Shown here one piece after another: positions 33,464 to 36,826 of a DNA stretch of 36,826 nucleotides. Made by a program: the position numbers and the translations under genes. The stretch is from assembly GCA_005878835.1 (NCBI GenBank), contig VBMV01000095.1, forward strand, positions 1 to 36,826. Reading direction: 5' to 3'. The notes beneath the pieces are model-generated. The model did not search any database. It saw only the letters and a program-made list of their open reading frames with translations, and was not told the origin of the DNA. Within the stretch, counting starts at the first letter, position 1, and the number at the start of each line of letters is the position of its first letter. Origin of the DNA: Gammaproteobacteria bacterium. GTDB taxonomy: Bacteria; Pseudomonadota; Gammaproteobacteria; Steroidobacterales; Steroidobacteraceae.

Positions 33464-34003
33464 TCAGATGGTTCCCAGCTGGAGTAAGTGATCCCGCAGC
33501 AGCTGGCGGGCACTGTAGAGCCGTGACTTCACGGTTTTCTCGGGGAGCAGGAGGACCTGGCCCATGTCCTGGTAGCTCAGGTGCATGAAGTGCCGCAGCA
33601 CGATGACAGTCCGCAGCTCGGGCTTGATGTGCATCAGCGCCTCCTCGATCGCCCGGCCCATCTGCTCGCCCTCGAGCTGTCGATCCGGCCCCGGAGCCTC
33701 ATCGGCCTCATCGCCGTCAAACCCCTCGTGGGGTTTTCGTGCGCCGAGGGCATTGAGGGATTCATTCACCGCAATCCGGTAGATCCAGCTGTAGAACTTG
33801 AAGCTCGGGTCATAGTCGCCAAGATGCTCGAACGCCTTGAGGAACGTGGTCTGCGCGACGTCCCGGGCGTCCTCCGGATCGTGCAGCAGCCGAAGGGCGG
33901 CATTGAACACCGGCTTCTGATACCGCACCACGAGCTGCTCGAAAGCCGCCCGGTCCCCCTCCCGACAGCGCCGCACCAGCGTCGCGTCATCGTCCTCTTT
34001 CAC
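33464..34003 (-). CDS. ECF-type RNA polymerase sigma factor
   Basis: A 179-residue sigma70-family factor with region 2 (about 10-85, DPEDARDVAQTTFLKAFEHL, FYSWIYRIAVNESLNALGARK) and region 4 (about 115-170, LRTVIVLRHFMHLSYQDMGQVL, EKTVKSRLYSARQLL). The RpoE-like layout and the anti-sigma partner directly downstream make this an envelope-stress-type factor. It starts with GTG at 34003, with no strong ribosome site. The 65-base gap to the upstream STAS gene shows no typical ECF autoregulatory promoter. Confidence 0.92.
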   Translation of the reverse strand: MKEDDDATLVRRCREGDRAAFEQLVVRYQKPVFNAALRLLHDPEDARDVAQTTFLKAFEHLGDYDPSFKFYSWIYRIAVNESLNALGARKPHEGFDGDEADEAPGPDRQLEGEQMGRAIEEALMHIKPELRTVIVLRHFMHLSYQDMGQVLLLPEKTVKSRLYSARQLLRDHLLQLGTI

Positions 34004-34068
34004 AAGTACCGCTCAGCACACCAAAGGTTGGCCGGCTCCGCCGGGTTCGGGTCTTGGGACGCGGCTCG

Positions 34069-34386
34069 CTAGCCCGCCGCGCGGCTCATGTCGATGATCC
34101 GGTCGAAGCCCGCGTAACGGAAAATGTCGTGGATCTGCGGGGGGACGTTGATGAGCCTGAGGCCGGCACCCGATCCCCTGACCCGCTTCTGTGTCAGGAG
34201 AAACACCCGCAGCCCCGAGCTTGCGATGTACTCGAGCCGGGCGAGGTCGATGACCCGCGGTGCGGCCACTGCCTCAAGGAATCGCAGCGCACCATCGCAC
34301 TGGGTAGCGTCGAGCCTTCCTGCCATCACGACCTCGCCGGACGGGCCCAGTTGGATCTCGAACATCTGCGCGTTCTTCCCATTCAT
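34069..34386 (-). CDS. STAS-domain anti-sigma factor antagonist
   Basis: A 105-residue STAS protein of the SpoIIAA/RsbV type. The phosphorylation site is in LARLEYIASSGLRVFLL, with Ser56/Ser57 at the conserved position. In partner switching the unphosphorylated form binds the RsbW-like kinase and frees its other partner. It stands just upstream of the ECF sigma gene and downstream of the kinase/STAS/phosphatase set, so it probably belongs to the same circuit. Confidence 0.9.
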   Translation of the reverse strand: MNGKNAQMFEIQLGPSGEVVMAGRLDATQCDGALRFLEAVAAPRVIDLARLEYIASSGLRVFLLTQKRVRGSGAGLRLINVPPQIHDIFRYAGFDRIIDMSRAAG

Positions 34387-34465
34387 CGGTCATTGCACTT
34401 GAGCAGCGCCCACAGCCAGCGAGCGCAGGAGGGAAAACCCCCGTGCCCTGCCCAAGTGCGGGCGA

Positions 34466-34491
34466 GCAGGCCCGGGCCACCCCGGGCCTGC
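34466..34491. other. Strong GC-rich hairpin between STAS and remnant gene
   Basis: A perfect 11-bp inverted repeat (arms GCAGGCCCGGG/CCCGGGCCTGC, loop CCAC) in the 80 bases upstream of the STAS start. There is no T-run on either side, so it is not a classical terminator. It may protect mRNA or separate expression of the two parts of the operon. The remaining intergenic sequence 34387-34729 shows only the small remnant below and a short CGGCG/CGCCG hairpin at about 34681-34695. Confidence 0.5.
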
Positions 34492-34523
34492 CGACGGCCT
34501 ACCGGGCGCGACGCGCCTAGTCT

Positions 34524-34669
34524 TTACTTTGCGGCCTTCTCGGCCGCAGCCACTGCCTTGCTGGCTTGCGCCATCGCGTTCTTGACCGCGCCCTGAACAC
34601 AGGGCGTGGCGCCTTCGACGCTCTCAGGGTAGAGCTTGGCGAGCTGATCGCATGCTTTCGCAACCGCAG
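34524..34669 (-). pseudogene. Small Ala/Lys-rich protein remnant without a start codon
   Basis: The minus-strand frame reads AKACDQLAKLYPESVEGATP, then CVQGAVKNAMAQASKAVAAA, ending EKAAK and TAA. Composition and codon use look like a real small exported protein C-terminus with two cysteines. However, a TGA in frame closes it upstream, and no usable start lies between, nor a signal peptide. It may be a truncated or frameshifted gene. I know no family for it. Confidence 0.35.
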
Positions 34670-34729
34670 GCCATCATAGCACGGCGTTTTTCGCCGCGAG
34701 CGCGCGCGCTTACAGCGCCGGCATTCGGC

Positions 34730-35170
34730 TCAGCCTCGCGAGCGATTTCGGCTCGAGCGGGTAATCTCCTTGGTCATTCTGAGCTGGTTGCGTGCCCCGA
34801 CGCGTTGGTAGCTCACCGCATCCATCATCTGACGCACCAGGAACACCCCCTGCCCACCCACCGGGCGCGCCGTGAGGCTCGCCGTGACGTCAGGTGGCGG
34901 CGCCGCGAGCGGATCGAACTCGGGGCCGTCATCCTCGACCGTCATCGTGAGCTTCAAGTCGCGCAGGCTCAGGGACACCTCGACGCGCGGCGCCGTACCT
35001 GCCGGTGAGCCGTGCTGAACGACGTTCATGAACACTTCCTCGAGCGCCAGCTCGAAGGGGAGCGCCTGTGCGGGCGGCAGACGAGCGGCCGACCAGAACT
35101 CCTGCAGGAACCGCGTCAGCGCCGGCAACTGCTCAGCATCGCTCGGCACGGCCAGGCGCTGCTCTGTCAT
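34730..35170 (-). CDS. RsbW-like anti-sigma factor / serine-protein kinase (HATPase_c)
   Basis: A 146-residue ATP-binding protein of the RsbW/SpoIIAB kind. The N-box is E44-E-VFMN49-VVQHG, the G1 box has D81 in VEDDGPEFDP, and the G2 box is VGGQGVFLVRQMMD. The start at 35170 overlaps the STAS stop by ATGA. In partner switching it phosphorylates the STAS protein on serine and sequesters a sigma factor or other target. The open frame to 35224 adds 18 residues lying inside the STAS gene and is unlikely. Confidence 0.9.
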   Translation of the reverse strand: MTEQRLAVPSDAEQLPALTRFLQEFWSAARLPPAQALPFELALEEVFMNVVQHGSPAGTAPRVEVSLSLRDLKLTMTVEDDGPEFDPLAAPPPDVTASLTARPVGGQGVFLVRQMMDAVSYQRVGARNQLRMTKEITRSSRNRSRG

Positions 35171-35523
35171 GCGGGCTCTCGCGGCGCACTGGCCAGCGCT
35201 GTCGCCCGGTCGGTGTGCACGCAAATGATGCGGCTGAAGCCGCTCAGCTCGAACACCTCACGTACCGCAGGCTTCAGCGCGCAGAGCGCGAACGAGATGC
35301 CGGCGCGCTGCGCCGCCCGTGCTGCCAGCAGGAACACGCGCAGGCCTGCGCTCGAGACGTAGTCGAGTGCGCTGCAATCGATGATCACTGCGGCGGATGC
35401 GGTCGCGGCGCCGGCGAGAACCTCCTCGATGTGGCGCTGAAAACCGGCGGCGGCGCCGAAATCAAGCCTGCCCTCCGGCATCACGAGCGTGGTGAGCGCG
35501 AGCCTTTCGAACCGGACATTCAT
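35167..35523 (-). CDS. STAS-domain anti-sigma factor antagonist (second copy)
   Basis: A 118-residue STAS protein; the likely phospho-serine is Ser57 or Ser58 in DYVSSAGLRVFLLAAR. The ATG at 35523 lies 19 bases after the phosphatase stop; the open frame to 35607 overlaps that gene and is less likely. The gene overlaps the RsbW-like kinase by ATGA. The order phosphatase-STAS-kinase is that of a full RsbU/RsbV/RsbW partner-switching module. Confidence 0.9.
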   Translation of the reverse strand: MNVRFERLALTTLVMPEGRLDFGAAAGFQRHIEEVLAGAATASAAVIIDCSALDYVSSAGLRVFLLAARAAQRAGISFALCALKPAVREVFELSGFSRIICVHTDRATALASAPREPA

Positions 35524-35542
35524 TGCAGCGCCGCAGCCGCAC

Positions 35543-36756
35543 TCACGGCGCCTTCCGAGTGAGCACGGTGAGCGTAATGTCGTCGGATTGCGGGGCGGTT
35601 CCGGCAAAGCTCGTGACGCTGCGACAGATGCGCTCGATGAGCGCCGCCGCGGCTCCGTCGCCGGGCGCCTGCACCTCGGCCAGCAGCCGCTGCGTGCCGT
35701 AGGCCTCGTCGGAGGGGTTGAAGGCCTCCGTCACGCCGTCGGTGTAGAGCAGCAGGCGGTCACCGGGCAGCAGCCTTGTCGTGTGATCCGGAAACACGAC
35801 GCCAGGCATCACCCCGAGCGCAAGGCCGCCGGCGCCGTCCAGGGTCTCGACCGACCCGTCGGGGTGGTGCACGTACGGGGGGTTGTGGCCGCCGTTCGCG
35901 TAAGTCAGCACCCCGCTTTCCGGGTCGAATACACAGTAGAACACCGTCACGAACAGGTCCAGCGGATTCTGTGTGCACAGCACCTCGTTGGTCTCGGCGA
36001 GACACGCCCCGGGATCGGCGTGGTGTGCGGCCAGATCACGCAGGTTGGTGCGCGCCACGGCCATGAAGAATGCCGCCGGCACGCCCTTGCCCGAGACGTC
36101 CGCGATCACCAACCCGATGCGCCCGTCGGGCAGCTCGATGAAATCATAGAAATCCCCGCCCATGGTGGTCGCCGGAATCATGCGCGCCGCCGCATCGCAG
36201 CCCGCCGTCGCCGGGAAGGCCGCCGGCAGAATCGCCATCTGCAGTGCCCGCGCGACATCCAGCTCGGCTTTGATCTGCGCCTGCGCCCGTTCCAGCGCGG
36301 CATTCTTGTCGGCGAGCTCGCGGGTGCGCTCGGCGACGGTCGCTTCCAGGATGTGCGTCTGAAGCTTCAACACACGCAGCAGTCGCAGCCATCGCAGCAG
36401 GCGCAGCCAGCGCGTATCGAAACCAGCCAGGAAGAAGGGAGCGATCGCAAGCAGGTCCACCAGCCCGTTGAAGCTGACGATGAAGGCGCGCTTTTCCGCC
36501 GCTGCCACGATGCGCAGCAGATACTCGAGCGAGAAGACGGCACGATCTCTTCGGCACGCAGAGCGCGGATGGCCCAATCGGGCAGCCCGGGCATCGCTTC
36601 CACGCCGATGGATGCGACGCTCAACACGATCAGCGCGAGGATGAGGTTCTCAAAGGCGCGCGCGTACCCTCCACGGCGCAGCAAGAGCAATTCCGCGAGT
36701 CCCCGCACCGGGGCCGTCAGGGCCTGAGCCGCCCGCCGAGCGGGCGCCATGCTCAT
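35543..36756 (-). pseudogene. Voltage-sensor domain fused to SpoIIE/PP2C phosphatase, frame broken
   Basis: The frame starting at ATG 36756 or 36750 encodes an N-terminal helix (RAFENLILALIVLSVASIGV) like S1 of Kv channels and runs to ALRAEEIV. Family sequence then continues in a second frame: VFSLEYLLRIVAAAEKR (S2), FNGLVDLLAIAPFFL (S3) and RWLRLLRWLRLLRVLK (S4, basic residue every third position). There is no pore; a coiled coil (EATVAERTRELADKNAALE) leads into a SpoIIE-type phosphatase with MGGDFYDF, VIADVSGKGVPAAFFM and LLLYTDGVTEAFN. The break is at about 36538-36543 and would be healed by one added base (GTGCC to GTGGCC). The phosphatase should dephosphorylate the STAS protein encoded directly downstream. 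The frame break may be a sequencing error, since both halves look intact. Confidence 0.78.
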
Positions 36757-36826
36757 CGACCGGCGTGATTCCCCCTCGTGCTGCGCTCGATCCTGCACGC
36801 TACCTCGTGTCTCCTGCACGCTCGCT

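Noticed and set aside
1-36826. CRISPR arrays, rRNA genes, intact insertion sequences, replication origins
   Set aside because: Reading both strands showed no regularly spaced repeats, no rRNA-like sequence, no complete transposase and no origin-type iterons beyond the 17-bp pair at 12410-12443.

Overview
The window is 36.8 kb of GC-rich DNA with dense, often overlapping genes. N-terminal signal peptides, outer-membrane-type beta-barrel proteins, an ECF sigma/anti-sigma pair and multi-domain hybrid kinases point to a Gram-negative proteobacterium. A gammaproteobacterium of the Steroidobacter/Nevskiales/Xanthomonad kind is my guess from gene content only; no marker gene fixes the taxonomy. Two reading-frame breaks (about 28690 and 36540) could be real or could be assembly errors.

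Region 1 (1-13.2 kb). After a truncated class A beta-lactamase-like gene comes a seven-gene minus-strand operon, transcribed from about 12.4 kb to a terminator at about 1.2 kb: sbnA-like, sbnB-like, a membrane protein of the Pls/PosA C-terminal type with its own carrier domain, an adenylation-carrier NRPS protein, a SyrP-like 2-oxoglutarate dioxygenase, an Sfp-type phosphopantetheinyl transferase, and a DUF5916 outer-membrane-type protein. SbnA and SbnB make L-2,3-diaminopropionate (L-Dap). The adenylation protein could load it on a carrier, and the membrane protein resembles the polymerising half of epsilon-poly-lysine-type synthetases. The best reading is a cluster for a poly- or oligo-diaminopropionate-like product, possibly hydroxylated, made by a synthetase split into two proteins. 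A tRNA-Phe-like 3' fragment (about 1110-1149) and an IS21 transposase remnant (about 12884-12970) flank it, which fits an acquired island. A 53-bp tandem duplication covers the sbnA/sbnB junction, and a repeat-rich control region lies upstream.

Region 2 (13.2-22.2 kb). The plus strand carries mtnA and a class II aldolase (5-methylthioadenosine salvage, probably the DHAP-shunt type), a BNR-repeat exported protein, an exported N-acyl-D-amino-acid deacylase-like protein without the usual HxH, and a HAD hydrolase. A minus-strand EamA-type transporter follows, then a divergent TIR-TolB-like-TPR protein.

Region 3 (22.2-27.6 kb). This is a minus-strand phosphorelay operon with GTGA/ATGA overlaps: a hybrid histidine kinase with two receivers, two single-domain response regulators, and a protein joining a histidine-phosphoacceptor domain, a receiver and a class III nucleotide cyclase. 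A good sigma70 promoter precedes it.

Region 4 (28-36.8 kb). The minus strand carries a stress and envelope control block. It holds a Kv-type voltage-sensor domain fused to a SpoIIE/PP2C phosphatase (frame broken between S1 and S2), a STAS antagonist, an RsbW-like kinase, a second STAS protein, an ECF sigma factor with its membrane anti-sigma, an Ala-rich membrane-anchored protein, a large HExxH peptidase/propeller/barrel protein, and a frameshifted PrsW-type intramembrane protease. The most unusual ideas are the split poly-Dap-type synthetase and the voltage-sensor phosphatase feeding a partner-switching module.
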